Source: UBA9676 sp036005525 (GTDB taxonomy: Bacteria > Actinomycetota > Actinomycetes > Streptosporangiales > Streptosporangiaceae). Taken from it: 64,000 nucleotides of DNA. The stretch is taken from positions 1-64,000 of the forward strand of contig DASYQM010000451.1 in the NCBI GenBank assembly GCA_036005525.1. The letters run 5' to 3'. The notes under the pieces were generated by a model, which worked only from the letters and a program-made list of their open reading frames with translations, was not told the DNA's origin and ran no database searches. Made by a program: the position numbers and the translations under genes. Every line of letters begins with the position of its first letter. Position 1 is the first letter of the stretch. Shown one piece after another: positions 35,372 through 44,643 of the stretch.

Positions 35372-37050
35372 TGCCGAACTCAAGCTACAGAAAGCCGCGT
35401 GGGCCTTTCCTGGCAAAGGCGCCGCGCCGTATCGGTGTCCTGTCAAGGAACACCGCGTCCTATCAAGGCCAGATCGATCCGCCGCCCGATCGCCCGGCCC
35501 ACTTCATTCAGCGGCACCGATGGCCCCGACCGCCCCGGTGGCTATCACTGGTGATGGCTGCCACGCTGGCCCTCGCCGCCTTCACATGGTGGGCCACGAC
35601 GAGGCCGGCTGGGCCGCCCGGCGGCCGCGTTCCGCCAGTGACGTCCATCCCGTTCTCCGCCACCGGAGATGCGTACATCTCGTCGGTTCGCCCGTCGGTG
35701 AACCTGGGGAGTTCGCCAGCGTTGCGCATCGCCTCCCGGCCCAAGATCAGGAGTTACTTGACCTTTTCCCTGTCAGGGATTCCAGGCATCGTCACCAGAG
35801 CGACACTGCGACTTTGGTCGGATGTAGCGGACCTGCGTGGTGCCGCCGTGCACGCGGTCGAAGGTCCATGGAATGAGCACTCCATCACTTACTCCACCGC
35901 CCCCGCTTTCGGTAAGGCGGTCGCGCTCACCGGAATGGTGGCCGCGAAAACATGGGTCAGTGTCGACGTGACCGCGCTGGTAGCGGGTAACGGGCTGGTA
36001 ACGATGGCGCTCACCCAAGTGGGCAGCGGTAGCGGGCAGTACGACAGCAGAGAGGGCGTGCACCCGCCGGAGCTGGTGGTGCACACAAGCTCTGGCTCTG
36101 GCTCCCGCACGCTGCCCGTGAAATCGCCCGCCGCAGCCCTGAGCTCAGCCATCGAGGCTGTTCCGGACGCGACCGCGCACCGCTACGCCACCCGCGACGA
36201 TCACGGGCGGAGCATGGACACCCTCAAGATCATCCCAAAGCCGGGTGGCGGCTACCTCGGCGTCTATCACAGCGGTCCGCAGGGAGCATTTCGCGTCTAC
36301 CTGGCGGAATCGCGTGACCTGCTGCACTGGACGTCCAAGGCGCAACTGGACAGCAACGCCTCACAGCCCACGATCGCCGCGCTCTCCGATTCTGGCTATC
36401 TGCTGGCAGACGAGGCTTCCGGCAATCAGGCAGCCGGATTGCGGCCTCAATTGCGCTTCCGCCACTACGCCAGCTTCTCCGCGCTGCTGACCGGGCGGGC
36501 GGACCGGACGTTCGAGGCGCCGCACATACTCGCGCCAGGCGGCCACGGCGAGGAAGGAACACCGGATATCCTCTCGGCAGTCCTGTCGCCTGACCTGTCC
36601 CACTCGCGCATCACCGTAGGTTTCCACTACAGGCTGCCGTACGGGCCGGATCGGCCGGGGCTGGGTGTACTCGCCGACTTCTCCTCGTGGACGGCCCGGC
36701 CCGACGCCGGACTTGAGGCGGCGCTGCACGCCGCCGGCATGTCGGGAAGGATTGGCGACCGGGATGCCGTCACGTTCCTCGGCGCACCGCTCGAGCTCGT
36801 CGAGGCTCAGCCCAGCGGCGGGGCGGCGTGGCATATCTACCTCTACGACGAGAGAACCCATCGCGCTGTCCCCCTGCACATCCGCACCAATCAGGGCAGC
36901 CAGAGCTTCGGCAACCCGACTGTCACCAACCTGCGCACGCCGTCGGGTGCCATGGCTCTCGTGTTCACCCTCTTCCTGCCGCACAGCTTCGCGGCCAGTG
37001 GAGAGGCGGGTGAACTCATCTACTACCGCACGTACGGCTCTAACCACTGA
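35368..37050 (+). CDS. Exported DNRLRE/CBM-like protein with a propeller-like C-terminus
   Basis: 560 residues; ATG at 35368 in an ATGA overlap, with a second ATG at 35371. A membrane segment near 60-80 (LSLVMAATLALAAFTWW) serves as signal or anchor. Residues about 90-235 resemble the DNRLRE beta-sandwich (ATGDAYISSVRPSVNLG, SYLTFSLSGIPG, WNEHSITYSTAP, VSVDVTALVAG), often attached to surface carbohydrate-active proteins. Residues about 270-550 contain repeated beta motifs like those of five-bladed propellers (GYLGVYHSGPQGAFRVYLAE, LLHWTSKAQL). No catalytic acid is clear. It may bind the polymer made by this cluster. Confidence 0.65.
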   Translation: MMPNSSYRKPRGPFLAKAPRRIGVLSRNTASYQGQIDPPPDRPAHFIQRHRWPRPPRWLSLVMAATLALAAFTWWATTRPAGPPGGRVPPVTSIPFSATGDAYISSVRPSVNLGSSPALRIASRPKIRSYLTFSLSGIPGIVTRATLRLWSDVADLRGAAVHAVEGPWNEHSITYSTAPAFGKAVALTGMVAAKTWVSVDVTALVAGNGLVTMALTQVGSGSGQYDSREGVHPPELVVHTSSGSGSRTLPVKSPAAALSSAIEAVPDATAHRYATRDDHGRSMDTLKIIPKPGGGYLGVYHSGPQGAFRVYLAESRDLLHWTSKAQLDSNASQPTIAALSDSGYLLADEASGNQAAGLRPQLRFRHYASFSALLTGRADRTFEAPHILAPGGHGEEGTPDILSAVLSPDLSHSRITVGFHYRLPYGPDRPGLGVLADFSSWTARPDAGLEAALHAAGMSGRIGDRDAVTFLGAPLELVEAQPSGGAAWHIYLYDERTHRAVPLHIRTNQGSQSFGNPTVTNLRTPSGAMALVFTLFLPHSFAASGEAGELIYYRTYGSNH

Positions 37051-37194
37051 CCGAGGAGGCTGCCGGATGGCCGACAACATCGCTGAATGTCCGCCCACCT
37101 TGCCACGGCACATTCAGCCTGTACCACTGGAGCGCTCATACGTTCCTTAAGATTGCGCCCGCCAAGGGCGCGGATCGTCCCATACGGGGGAGAC

Positions 37195-38670
37195 ATGAAA
37201 GTATCAAACGGCATTGGGCCCTACCCTGTTCGCGCCGCCAGATGGCGCCCAGGCAAGATGGCCGTCGCATGCTATGCACTGCTGGTGGCGTTGTTGCTGC
37301 TCGCATCCGCGGCCGCAGCCCCGGCGCCCGCCAGCGCCAGCCCGAATCCCGAGCTCACCCGCTACCCGTACCTGACGGACGTCGTCGGATCCAACGCCAC
37401 CGTGAACTTCGGGACTGACACGGCGAAGGTCTCAGCGGTTGTGAAATGGGGACAGGCAGGCGTTGAGTCGTGTAACGCACACACCACAACGGCGACAAAG
37501 ACCTTCATCCAGGTAAACGGCGTTAATGAATACCAGTGGAAGGCACAGCTGTCACCGCTGCAGGCTGGTGCGACCTACTGCTACCGGCCATACCTCGGAA
37601 CGTCCCAGATCGACCTGCTGGGCAGCGATCCGACGCCCCAGTTCACCACACAGGTTCCGGCAGGTTCCAGCCAACCATTCTCCTTTGCCGTGATCGGTGA
37701 CTGGGGAAAGACATACGCCACCGGAAACCCCGACCAGGCCAACCTCATGCAGCAGATCGCCGCCAGCGGCGCCCGCTTTGTCGTCGGCACCGGCGACACC
37801 GGCTACCCGGCCGGCAGCCAGAAGAGCTACGGCGACCTCCAGCAGACCGGCCTGGACATCAGCGCGGTGTTCGGCCCGCAGTACTGGACGGTGGTGGGCA
37901 AATCCATCCCCATGTTCAACGCGGAAGGCAACCACGCCCCCACCACCACGTTCATCACCAACTGGCCGTCGAGTGTCGCTGCGGCGGCCTCTGGCGGACA
38001 GTTCCAGATGAACTCCTACTGCTGCTTCGACGGAATCACCGCCAAGAGTTACGGGTCGGTCTGGTACGCCTTCGACGTGGGCAACGCCCGCATCTACATC
38101 CTCGAAGCTGCCTGGGATGGGTCGAACGTCGGAACGGGCAGCCAGTACAAGGACGACTACGACGCACACTGGGCGCCCGGCGCGCAGCCGAATGAATACG
38201 CGTGGCTGCAAAATGACCTCGCCGCCCACCCCAATCAACTCAAGTTCGCCGTGTTCCACTATCCCCTGCACTCAGACCAGAGCTCGCAGACGTCCGATCC
38301 CTACCTGGGTGGGGCCGGGCACTTGGAGGGGCTGCTGAACCAGTACCACGTGGCGATGGCCTTCAACGGGCACGCGCACATCTACCAGCGCAATACCGCA
38401 CCACCCGGAGGCATCATCAGCTATGTCACCGGGGGCGGGGGCGCCGCGCTGGCCAAGATAGGCGGTGCCGGCTGTGCGCCCACGGACGCTTACGGCATCG
38501 GCTGGAGCCCGTCGAGTGGCACCGGTAGCAAGTGCGGCAGCGCGCCGAAGCCGACCTCAGCGAGCCAGGTTTTCCACTTTCTCCTGGTCACTGTGAACGG
38601 CAACTCGGTCACCGTGACCCCGACCGACGAAATGAGGCGGACCTTCGACGTCCAGACCTTTAACTTCTAG
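37195..38670 (+). CDS. Secreted purple-acid-phosphatase-like metallophosphoesterase
   Basis: 491 residues from the ATG at 37195, preceded by GGGGGAG. The signal peptide (about 20-45, ending ASASP) predicts secretion. An N-terminal Fn3-like domain (about 50-150) is followed by the metallophosphoesterase fold: VIGDWG, GTGDTGYPAG, EGNHAP, FHYPLHSD and NGHAHIYQR. All expected metal ligands are recognisable. It probably releases phosphate outside the cell. It is separated from the previous gene by 144 bp with no feature I can name, so it may have its own promoter. Confidence 0.87.
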   Translation: MKVSNGIGPYPVRAARWRPGKMAVACYALLVALLLLASAAAAPAPASASPNPELTRYPYLTDVVGSNATVNFGTDTAKVSAVVKWGQAGVESCNAHTTTATKTFIQVNGVNEYQWKAQLSPLQAGATYCYRPYLGTSQIDLLGSDPTPQFTTQVPAGSSQPFSFAVIGDWGKTYATGNPDQANLMQQIAASGARFVVGTGDTGYPAGSQKSYGDLQQTGLDISAVFGPQYWTVVGKSIPMFNAEGNHAPTTTFITNWPSSVAAAASGGQFQMNSYCCFDGITAKSYGSVWYAFDVGNARIYILEAAWDGSNVGTGSQYKDDYDAHWAPGAQPNEYAWLQNDLAAHPNQLKFAVFHYPLHSDQSSQTSDPYLGGAGHLEGLLNQYHVAMAFNGHAHIYQRNTAPPGGIISYVTGGGGAALAKIGGAGCAPTDAYGIGWSPSSGTGSKCGSAPKPTSASQVFHFLLVTVNGNSVTVTPTDEMRRTFDVQTFNF

Positions 38671-38753
38671 ACTCGGGAGGTGATTGCGGGGCAGTACGGT
38701 CACCCCGCTCGATCTCGCAACGGCTGGCGGTGCCTTGTGGTGACCGTGGCCGG

Positions 38754-40247
38754 TCAGCGTCCGTGCTCCCCGAACCACCCGGCGAGCCTGCCGCCGCGGC
38801 TTACCGCACGCAGCCGCCGTTCGGTCCGCTCGCGCGCTCCCGCGGCGGCGACGACAAGGAGCCGGTCACCGGCCCGCAGCGTGGTAGACGGGTCGGGGAC
38901 GAACCCGCGGGCGTCGCGAACGATCAGGGCCACGTTCGCCTCGGCCGGCAGCCGGAGCTCAAAGATCTCCACGCCGTGCAGCCTGGATCCCTTCGGGATC
39001 TGCGCCTGGAGCAGGTCGGCGGGGATGGCTTCCAGCGGCGCGGCCTCGACGTCAACCTCCAGGGGTTCGGCCGGCGTGATCACCTCCAGCCGCCGGGCCA
39101 CCCACGGCAAGGTCGGTCCTTGCAGCAGGGTGAACACCACCACGGCCACGAAAACCAGGTCGAACAGGCCGGTGGCACCCGGCAGCTGGGCGCTCATCGG
39201 AATCGTCGCCAGCACGATCGGCACCGCCCCGCGCAGCCCGGCCCAAGACAGGAATGCCTGCTGGCGCCAGGGCACCCGCAACGGCAGGGTGGAGGCGAGC
39301 ACCGCGGCCGGCCGGGCGACGAGCACGAGCACCGACCCTGCCACCAGGGCCGGCACGACCGCCCCGGGCAGCCGGGCGGGGGAGGCGAGCAGCCCGAGCA
39401 TGACGAAAAGCCCGATCTGGGCGAGCCAGGCGATGCCCTCGGCGAACCCGCGGGTGGCCGGCCCGTGCGGCAGCCGCATGTTGCCCAGCAGCAGCGCGGC
39501 CACGTAGACGGCGAGGAACCCGCTCGCGTGCGCCAGCGACGCCGCACCGTAGCTCGCGACGATCAGCGCGAGCACCGCGATCGGGTACAGCCCGGAGGCG
39601 GGGAGCGCCACCCGCCGCAGAGTGAACACGCCGAGCAGGCCCGCGAGCAGCCCGATCGCGGCACCGGCGGCCAGCTCGTACACCACGATCCCGCCGATCA
39701 GCCCGGGCACGGACGGATGCGAGCCGGCCCCGCTCAGCAGGGTCACCGCCAGCACCGCCGGGGGGTCGTTGAGCCCTGACTCCGCCTCCAGCATCCCCGC
39801 CAGCCGGGGCGGGAGCGGCAGCTTGCGCAAGACCGAGAACACCGCCGCCGCGTCGGTCGGCGCCAGCACCGCGCCCAGCAGCAAGGCGTCCCGCCAGGCG
39901 AGGGACAGCAGCCAATGGCACACCACCGCGACGATCCCGGTGGTCACCACCACCCCCACGGTCGCGAGCAGGAGCGCGGCCGGAGCCGCGGCCCGCGCGT
40001 GCGCCCAGCTCGTGGTCAGGCCGCCCTCGGCCAGGATCAGCACCAGCGCGCTGAGCCCGAGTGCCTGTGCCAGCCCCGCATCGCTGAACCGCACCCCCAG
40101 GCCCGCCTCACCAAGAGCCAGGCCCAGGCCGAGGAAGAGGAGCAGGCCGGGCAGGCCGATCTGGTGAGCGAGCCGGGCGGCCACGATCGCGGCGATGACC
40201 ACCGCCGCGCCCACGAGCAGGATCAGGGCGGGGTCGCCCGACGTCAC
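38754..40247 (-). CDS. CPA1-family K+(Na+)/H+ antiporter with TrkA-C domain
   Basis: 497 residues, GTG start. About twelve membrane segments fill residues 5-390. The ion-binding region reads LAPTDAAAV near 133 and ESGLNDPPAV near 155, as in NhaP/CvrA antiporters. A cytoplasmic TrkA-C regulatory domain occupies about 405-490. Exchanges K+ or Na+ for protons at the inner membrane. It stands alone on the minus strand, convergent with the phosphatase gene. Confidence 0.92.
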   Translation of the reverse strand: MTSGDPALILLVGAAVVIAAIVAARLAHQIGLPGLLLFLGLGLALGEAGLGVRFSDAGLAQALGLSALVLILAEGGLTTSWAHARAAAPAALLLATVGVVVTTGIVAVVCHWLLSLAWRDALLLGAVLAPTDAAAVFSVLRKLPLPPRLAGMLEAESGLNDPPAVLAVTLLSGAGSHPSVPGLIGGIVVYELAAGAAIGLLAGLLGVFTLRRVALPASGLYPIAVLALIVASYGAASLAHASGFLAVYVAALLLGNMRLPHGPATRGFAEGIAWLAQIGLFVMLGLLASPARLPGAVVPALVAGSVLVLVARPAAVLASTLPLRVPWRQQAFLSWAGLRGAVPIVLATIPMSAQLPGATGLFDLVFVAVVVFTLLQGPTLPWVARRLEVITPAEPLEVDVEAAPLEAIPADLLQAQIPKGSRLHGVEIFELRLPAEANVALIVRDARGFVPDPSTTLRAGDRLLVVAAAGARERTERRLRAVSRGGRLAGWFGEHGR

Positions 40248-40351
40248 AACTGTCTCCGCATGTCCGCCCCAGATCCGGCGTTGGTGGTCAACAGTCTGCC
40301 GGATCGGCGGTCACGACCCTCGGAGCCTGCGCGGGCCCGCCGGCGCTGCCG

Positions 40352-41158
40352 CTAGAGCGAGCGCTGCTTGAGCCAGTCGAGCGCCGCCTGGGCGACCTCA
40401 CGCCAGCCGTGGTCGATCGTGAGCGAGTGACCGCGGTCGGGGAACTCCTTCAGGTCGGTGATCGCGGGCGACCTGTGGTAGAGACGGCGGGTCTGCGTGC
40501 TGATGACGTGCGGAACGGTGTGGTCCCTGCCCCCGGCCGTTATCAGCAGCGGTCCCCGGGTCTTGTTCCGCGTGTCGACTTTCGCGGGCGAGTTCGGGGT
40601 GACGGCCGCCAAGGCGGCTTCGAACAGGGTCTTGCCCGGTGACGGGATCGCGCAGCGGTCGTACAGCTCATCGGACTCCTGCGCGGGCAGCGCGTTGCCG
40701 AAACCGTAGCGCCACTGCTCCCGGGTCAGCGCCACCGCCAGGTTCCGGTTGGCGGGCCTGCGCAGCGCGACCGAGGCGACCTTCAGCGACGACGCCGGCA
40801 GGACGAGCACGCCCTTGATGGGAGCCGGGTCGATCGCCACCGCCGCGGCGGCAAGATCCTGCCCGAGCAGCCGTTGAACGATTATGCCGCCGAACGAGTG
40901 GCCGATGACGATCGGCGGGGCGTCGAGCCCGCGGATGATCTGGGCATAGTGCGCGACCACGTCGTCGATGCCTTTCCCGGCGACCCGTTCGGGGTGGCGG
41001 CGGGTTTCCTCGACCGTGTCGGCGTCGCCCGGCCAGCCGGGCGCCAGCGGCGCGTAACCCTCCTCGCGGAACAGGTCCACCCACGGATCCCACGAGGTCG
41101 CGTGCAGCCACAGGCCGTGAACGAAGACCACAGGGGTGTTTGCTGGGCTCATCTGCAT
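40352..41158 (-). CDS. Alpha/beta-hydrolase
   Basis: 268 residues from ATG 41158; the ATG at 41152 has better spacing from GAGGGG and is equally possible. The frame stays open upstream but is antisense to the enolase-superfamily gene and not real. VFVHGLWLHATSWDPW forms the oxyanion region, IGHSFGGIIVQ near 96 is the nucleophile elbow (Ser), TAGGRDHTVP holds the Asp and DRGHSLT the His, so the triad is complete. Cytoplasmic. Substrate unknown. Confidence 0.9.
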   Translation of the reverse strand: MQMSPANTPVVFVHGLWLHATSWDPWVDLFREEGYAPLAPGWPGDADTVEETRRHPERVAGKGIDDVVAHYAQIIRGLDAPPIVIGHSFGGIIVQRLLGQDLAAAAVAIDPAPIKGVLVLPASSLKVASVALRRPANRNLAVALTREQWRYGFGNALPAQESDELYDRCAIPSPGKTLFEAALAAVTPNSPAKVDTRNKTRGPLLITAGGRDHTVPHVISTQTRRLYHRSPAITDLKEFPDRGHSLTIDHGWREVAQAALDWLKQRSL

Positions 41159-41290
41159 CCCCTCATCCTCAGCGCCGGCCTGCTGCGATGGACGGCTGAC
41201 ACTGAAAGTCGGTTTTACCCCTGTTCTTATCATCTGTAACGGGGTCCCCTCTCCCCGCCCAGGCGCGAAGCTGCGACAGAATGACAGGCC

Positions 41291-42406
41291 ATGGCGGGCG
41301 CGCACGTCACGACGGTGACCAGCAGGACCTACCGGCTGCCCATGCCCCGGCCGTGGGGCCCGGAGGTGACCTGCCAGTACCTGATCGCCACCACGGTCGA
41401 CAGCAGCGACGGCGGCAGCGGCCAGGGCTTCAGCTGGGCCGTCCGGGCGGGCGCGCAGGCGATCCAGGCCATGGTCGACGCGGACTGCCGCCCGGTCACC
41501 GAGGGCGGCCCGGTCGCTCCCGCGGCGGCCTGGGACCGCCTGTGGTGGCACCTGCGTGAGGCGGGCGGGGGCGTCACCATGCTGGCGATGGCGGCGATCG
41601 ACATCGGCCTGTGGGATCTGCGGGCCAGGGCCGCCGGGCTGGGGCTCGCCGACCTGCTCGGCCGGCAGCGCGACCGGGTGCCGGTCTACGCCAGCGGCGT
41701 CAACCGGCACCTGACGCTGGCGGAGCTCACCGAGCAGGTGAGCCGCTGGGTCGCGGCGGGGCATACCAGGGTCAAGATCAAGGTCGGCCAGCGCAGCCTG
41801 GATGAGGACCTCGAGCGGGTGGCCGCGGTCCGGCGGGTCATCGGGCCCGGCCGGCCGCTCATGGTCGACGCGAACCAGCTGTGGGACCTGCCGACCGCCC
41901 GCCGGGCCGCCCGGGGGCTGTCGGCGTTCGACATCTTCTGGCTGGAGGAGCCGCTGCCGGCCGAGGACTTCCAGGCGTACGCGGCGCTGCGGGCCGCGAT
42001 CGACGTTCCGGTGGCGGCGGGCGAGAGCCTGTACACCGAGGCGCAGTTCCGCGACGCGCTGCTGGCCGGCGCCGTGGACTACCTCCAGCCGAACGTCTGC
42101 CGGGTGGGCGGCATCACCCCGTTCCTGCGCATCGCGCGGCTCGCCCGGCTGTTCAGCGTTCCCGTCGTGCCGCATCTGCTGCCCGACATCTCCGGGCAGC
42201 TGGCCCTGTGCCTGCCGCTGGCGGGCATGATCGAGGACATCGACGAAGGATCTTTCGCCGCGCTCGGCGCGCTGGCCCGGCCGAGCGGGGTGGTGATCAC
42301 CGGCGATAGCCTGCAGGCCCTGACCCCGCCGGGGCACGGGCTGGCCTTCGCCACCGATGTCCTTGAGGACGTCACCGTGAAGCAAGGAGGACATGATGGA
42401 CCATGA
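41291..42406 (+). CDS. Enolase-superfamily enzyme (mandelate racemase/muconate lactonizing group)
   Basis: 371 residues. Capping domain, then a barrel with KIKVG near 157 (KxK catalytic bases), VDANQLW near 191, LEEPLPAED near 217 and AGESLY near 242 (three metal acids), then PHLLPD with the candidate general base. The KxK pattern is of the MLE or mandelate racemase type, acting on sugar acids or dipeptides. The start at ATG 41291 is chosen by alignment of the N-terminus. It overlaps the next gene, so forms a small operon with the DksA-like and NTF2-like genes. Confidence 0.88.
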   Translation: MAGAHVTTVTSRTYRLPMPRPWGPEVTCQYLIATTVDSSDGGSGQGFSWAVRAGAQAIQAMVDADCRPVTEGGPVAPAAAWDRLWWHLREAGGGVTMLAMAAIDIGLWDLRARAAGLGLADLLGRQRDRVPVYASGVNRHLTLAELTEQVSRWVAAGHTRVKIKVGQRSLDEDLERVAAVRRVIGPGRPLMVDANQLWDLPTARRAARGLSAFDIFWLEEPLPAEDFQAYAALRAAIDVPVAAGESLYTEAQFRDALLAGAVDYLQPNVCRVGGITPFLRIARLARLFSVPVVPHLLPDISGQLALCLPLAGMIEDIDEGSFAALGALARPSGVVITGDSLQALTPPGHGLAFATDVLEDVTVKQGGHDGP

Positions 42407-42737
42407 CCAGGCGCGAGCGCGGCTGCTGGCCGAACGTGCCGAGGTGGCTGACCTGCTCGCCGACGCCGAGTCGGCGGGGCAGCAGGACCGCGAGACCGAG
42501 GACGAGGAGGCGGCCGTCTACGTCTCCGACGCCGCCCAGCCCCTGACCGAGGAGGGCATTGACGACGCCGTCGCGGACAGCATGCGGGAGCGGCTGGCCG
42601 CCATCGACCGCGCTCTGCGGCGGCTGGACGACGGCACCTACGGGCGATCGGTCCGCAGCGGGCTGCCGATCCCCGACGACCGCCTGGAGGCGGACCCGGC
42701 GGCCGAGCTCACCATCGAGGAGGCCCGAGCCCAGTGA
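42396..42737 (+). CDS. DksA/TraR-like protein lacking the zinc cysteines
   Basis: 113 residues. The ATG at 42396 sits 5 bases after AAGGAGG; the ATG at 42393 is too close. An N-terminal coiled coil (about 5-75) rich in Glu and Ala is followed by a tail resembling the DksA/TraR finger: DDGTYGRSVRSGLPIPDDRL. All four expected cysteines are replaced (RSVRSG for CxxCG, AELTIEEA for the second pair), so no zinc is bound. It may still reach RNA polymerase's secondary channel, or it may have another role. Overlaps the upstream gene by 11 bp. Confidence 0.75.
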   Translation: MDHDQARARLLAERAEVADLLADAESAGQQDRETEDEEAAVYVSDAAQPLTEEGIDDAVADSMRERLAAIDRALRRLDDGTYGRSVRSGLPIPDDRLEADPAAELTIEEARAQ

Positions 42738-43192
42738 CCCAGCGACCGCCGCTGCCGCCGTTCACCGAGGAGACGGCACGGCAGAAGGTTCAGGCGGCCG
42801 AGGACGCCTGGAACACCCGCGACCCGGAGCGGGTCGCCGGTGCCTATTCCGAGGACTCCGTCTGGCGCAACCGGGACGAGTTCCTCACCGGCCGCGCCGG
42901 GATCATCGACTTCCTGACGCGGAAATGGAACCGTGAGCTCGACTACGCCCTGCGCAAGGACATGTGGTCGTTCCACGGCAACCGGATCGCCGTCCGCTTC
43001 CAGTACGAGTGCCACGACGCCGCCGGGCAGTGGTTCCGCAGTTACGGCAACGAGCTGTGGGAGTTCGACGAGGACGGCTACATGAGGCGCAGGGAGGCCA
43101 GCATCAACGATGTGCCGATCAGCGAGGCCGACCGGCGCATCTTCGGCCCCCGGCCGGACAAGGAGCGGGGCCAGTCCTTCTCCGTCCGCTGA
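42734..43192 (+). CDS. DUF1348/NTF2-like (SnoaL-type) protein
   Basis: 152 residues from a GTG overlapping the previous stop. NTF2-like cone fold: VQAAEDAWNTRDPERVAGAY, SVWRNRDEFLTGRAGIIDFL, then WFRSYGNELWEFDEDGYMRR. This matches the DUF1348 group, small proteins of unknown enzymatic role. No signal peptide. Last gene of the enolase-superfamily operon. Confidence 0.85.
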   Translation: MTQRPPLPPFTEETARQKVQAAEDAWNTRDPERVAGAYSEDSVWRNRDEFLTGRAGIIDFLTRKWNRELDYALRKDMWSFHGNRIAVRFQYECHDAAGQWFRSYGNELWEFDEDGYMRRREASINDVPISEADRRIFGPRPDKERGQSFSVR

Positions 43193-43230
43193 TCCCGGCG
43201 GCTGATCCCGGCGGCGGGCTGGCGGGCGGA

Positions 43231-43986
43231 TCACGGTGTCCAGGCGATCGCGGTGACGATCAGCCCGCCGCTGGCCAGCCAGCGGCCCGTCAGGCGGGTT
43301 GCCGGACGGTCACCGGCTCCCGGGCCCGGGCCGGGCAGGCAGACGGTGAAGGTGCCGGTCGTGCCGAGGCCGATCACCGCAGCGCGGAGGCCCGGCCATT
43401 GCCCGGTCAGCGGGTACCACAGCTTGCAGGCCGCCTCCTTGGCGCTGAACAGCAGGCGGTCCCAGCACACCGCCGGCAGGCCAGCCCCCGGCACTCCAGC
43501 ATCGGGCAGGCCAGCCCCTACCACGCCGGCCCCGCGCCGGGCGGCGTGCCGGCGGATCCACGCCCGCTCGGGGCCGGTGGCCACCATCTCGATGAGGCCG
43601 GCCGGCAGCGCGGCATCCGGTTCTGCGTCGATGCCGATCGCGGCCACGTCCGTGGTCCGCGCCACGGCACAGGCCCGGTAACCGGCGCAGTGGGTAATGC
43701 TCCCGGTCACGCCGGCCGGCCACCGCGGCTGGCCCGCCGGGCCGGGCAGGATCGGCGCGGCCGGCACACCGAGCCTGGCCAGCGCCGCCCTGGCGCACAG
43801 CCGCCCGGCCGCGAACTCGGCGCGGCGCCGCGGCCCGGCGGTATGCATGACCGCCTCCTCCACGGGGAACAGGACGGGGCCGGGCTCGGGCAGGTGACCG
43901 GCGGATTCCACGGCCGCCACGGCCGGCGGCAGGAGGTCAGCGATCAGCCCGGCCCGTTGCGGCCAACGGGACGGGTCGGCGGGCAT
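43231..43986 (-). CDS. 4'-phosphopantetheinyl transferase (EntD/Sfp-like)
   Basis: 251 residues from ATG 43986; an adjacent GTG at 43989 is an alternative. Motifs of EntD-type enzymes: WPAGVTGSITHC near 92, GIDAEP near 120 (metal acids) and FSAKEAACKLWYPLTG near 183. Transfers phosphopantetheine from CoA to carrier proteins of siderophore or polyketide synthases. None are in the window, so its partner lies elsewhere. Between the second and third motifs is a Gly/Ala/Pro-rich insert of about 22 residues arising from a repeated GGCAGGCCAGCCCC. It lies 12 bp downstream of the XRE-cupin gene and is probably cotranscribed with it. Confidence 0.88.
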   Translation of the reverse strand: MPADPSRWPQRAGLIADLLPPAVAAVESAGHLPEPGPVLFPVEEAVMHTAGPRRRAEFAAGRLCARAALARLGVPAAPILPGPAGQPRWPAGVTGSITHCAGYRACAVARTTDVAAIGIDAEPDAALPAGLIEMVATGPERAWIRRHAARRGAGVVGAGLPDAGVPGAGLPAVCWDRLLFSAKEAACKLWYPLTGQWPGLRAAVIGLGTTGTFTVCLPGPGPGAGDRPATRLTGRWLASGGLIVTAIAWTP

Positions 43987-43998
43987 CACGGCAGGCCC

Positions 43999-44643
43999 TT
44001 ACTGCGGCCTCAGCGCCATCCAGACCGCGTGTGCGTCGGACGTGCCGGGGTTGCGCCAGGTGTGCGGCTGGTCGCCCCGGAAGTGCAGCGTGCTCCCTGC
44101 TTCGACCTGGTACGACTGCCCGGTCACGGTGAACTCGAGTACCCCGCTGGTGACATGGACGAGCTCCTCGCCGGGATGCTGCATCGGCTTGCGCCCGCTG
44201 GTCGCGCCGGGCGCCACCGTGGCCCGCGCCCCGGCGAGCAGGAACCGGCCGTACGGCCCGGAGATGCTGCTCAGGTCGATCCCCTTGTGCGAGGTGTACA
44301 CCGGCCGGTCCTCATCCGGCGGGGTGAGCACCGCGACATCGTCCTGGCCGATGTCCTCTTCCACGAAGTAGGAGACGGGCCGGCCCAGCGCGCCAGCGAT
44401 CTTCAGAAGGGTGGTGATGGTCGGCACCATGCCGCCCTGCTCGATCTTGTGGATCGCCGCCGCCGAGACGTCGGAACGCTCGCCGAGCTGCTGCAGGGAC
44501 AGTCCCATCCGCTTGCGGAGGCTGAATACCTTGAGGCCGATGGAGCCGACGATGCGCTCCAGGTCCCCGGCGACGACGTCGCCACGGCTGCCCGACTGCG
44601 CGTCCAGGCAGGGGGGTCCCTGGGTGCGTGGGACTCGGCTCAT
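43999..44643 (-). CDS. XRE-family regulator with cupin sensor domain
   Basis: 214 residues from ATG 44643. Helix-turn-helix at about 33-87 (LRKRMGLSLQQLGERSDVSA); C-terminal cupin (about 135-210) with HPGEELVHVTSG and HFRGDQPHTWRNPG. Regulators of this build sense a small ligand in the cupin. It is divergent from the flavoprotein/nitrile hydratase operon and is the obvious candidate to control it. The intergenic region carries a possible operator (see 44644-44765). Ligand unknown. Confidence 0.88.
   Translation of the reverse strand: MSRVPRTQGPPCLDAQSGSRGDVVAGDLERIVGSIGLKVFSLRKRMGLSLQQLGERSDVSAAAIHKIEQGGMVPTITTLLKIAGALGRPVSYFVEEDIGQDDVAVLTPPDEDRPVYTSHKGIDLSSISGPYGRFLLAGARATVAPGATSGRKPMQHPGEELVHVTSGVLEFTVTGQSYQVEAGSTLHFRGDQPHTWRNPGTSDAHAVWMALRPQ

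Noticed and set aside
40352..42394. A 680-residue protein extending the alpha/beta-hydrolase
   Set aside because: The extension is antisense to the enolase-superfamily gene and reads as GC-rich shadow sequence. The real start is near 41158.
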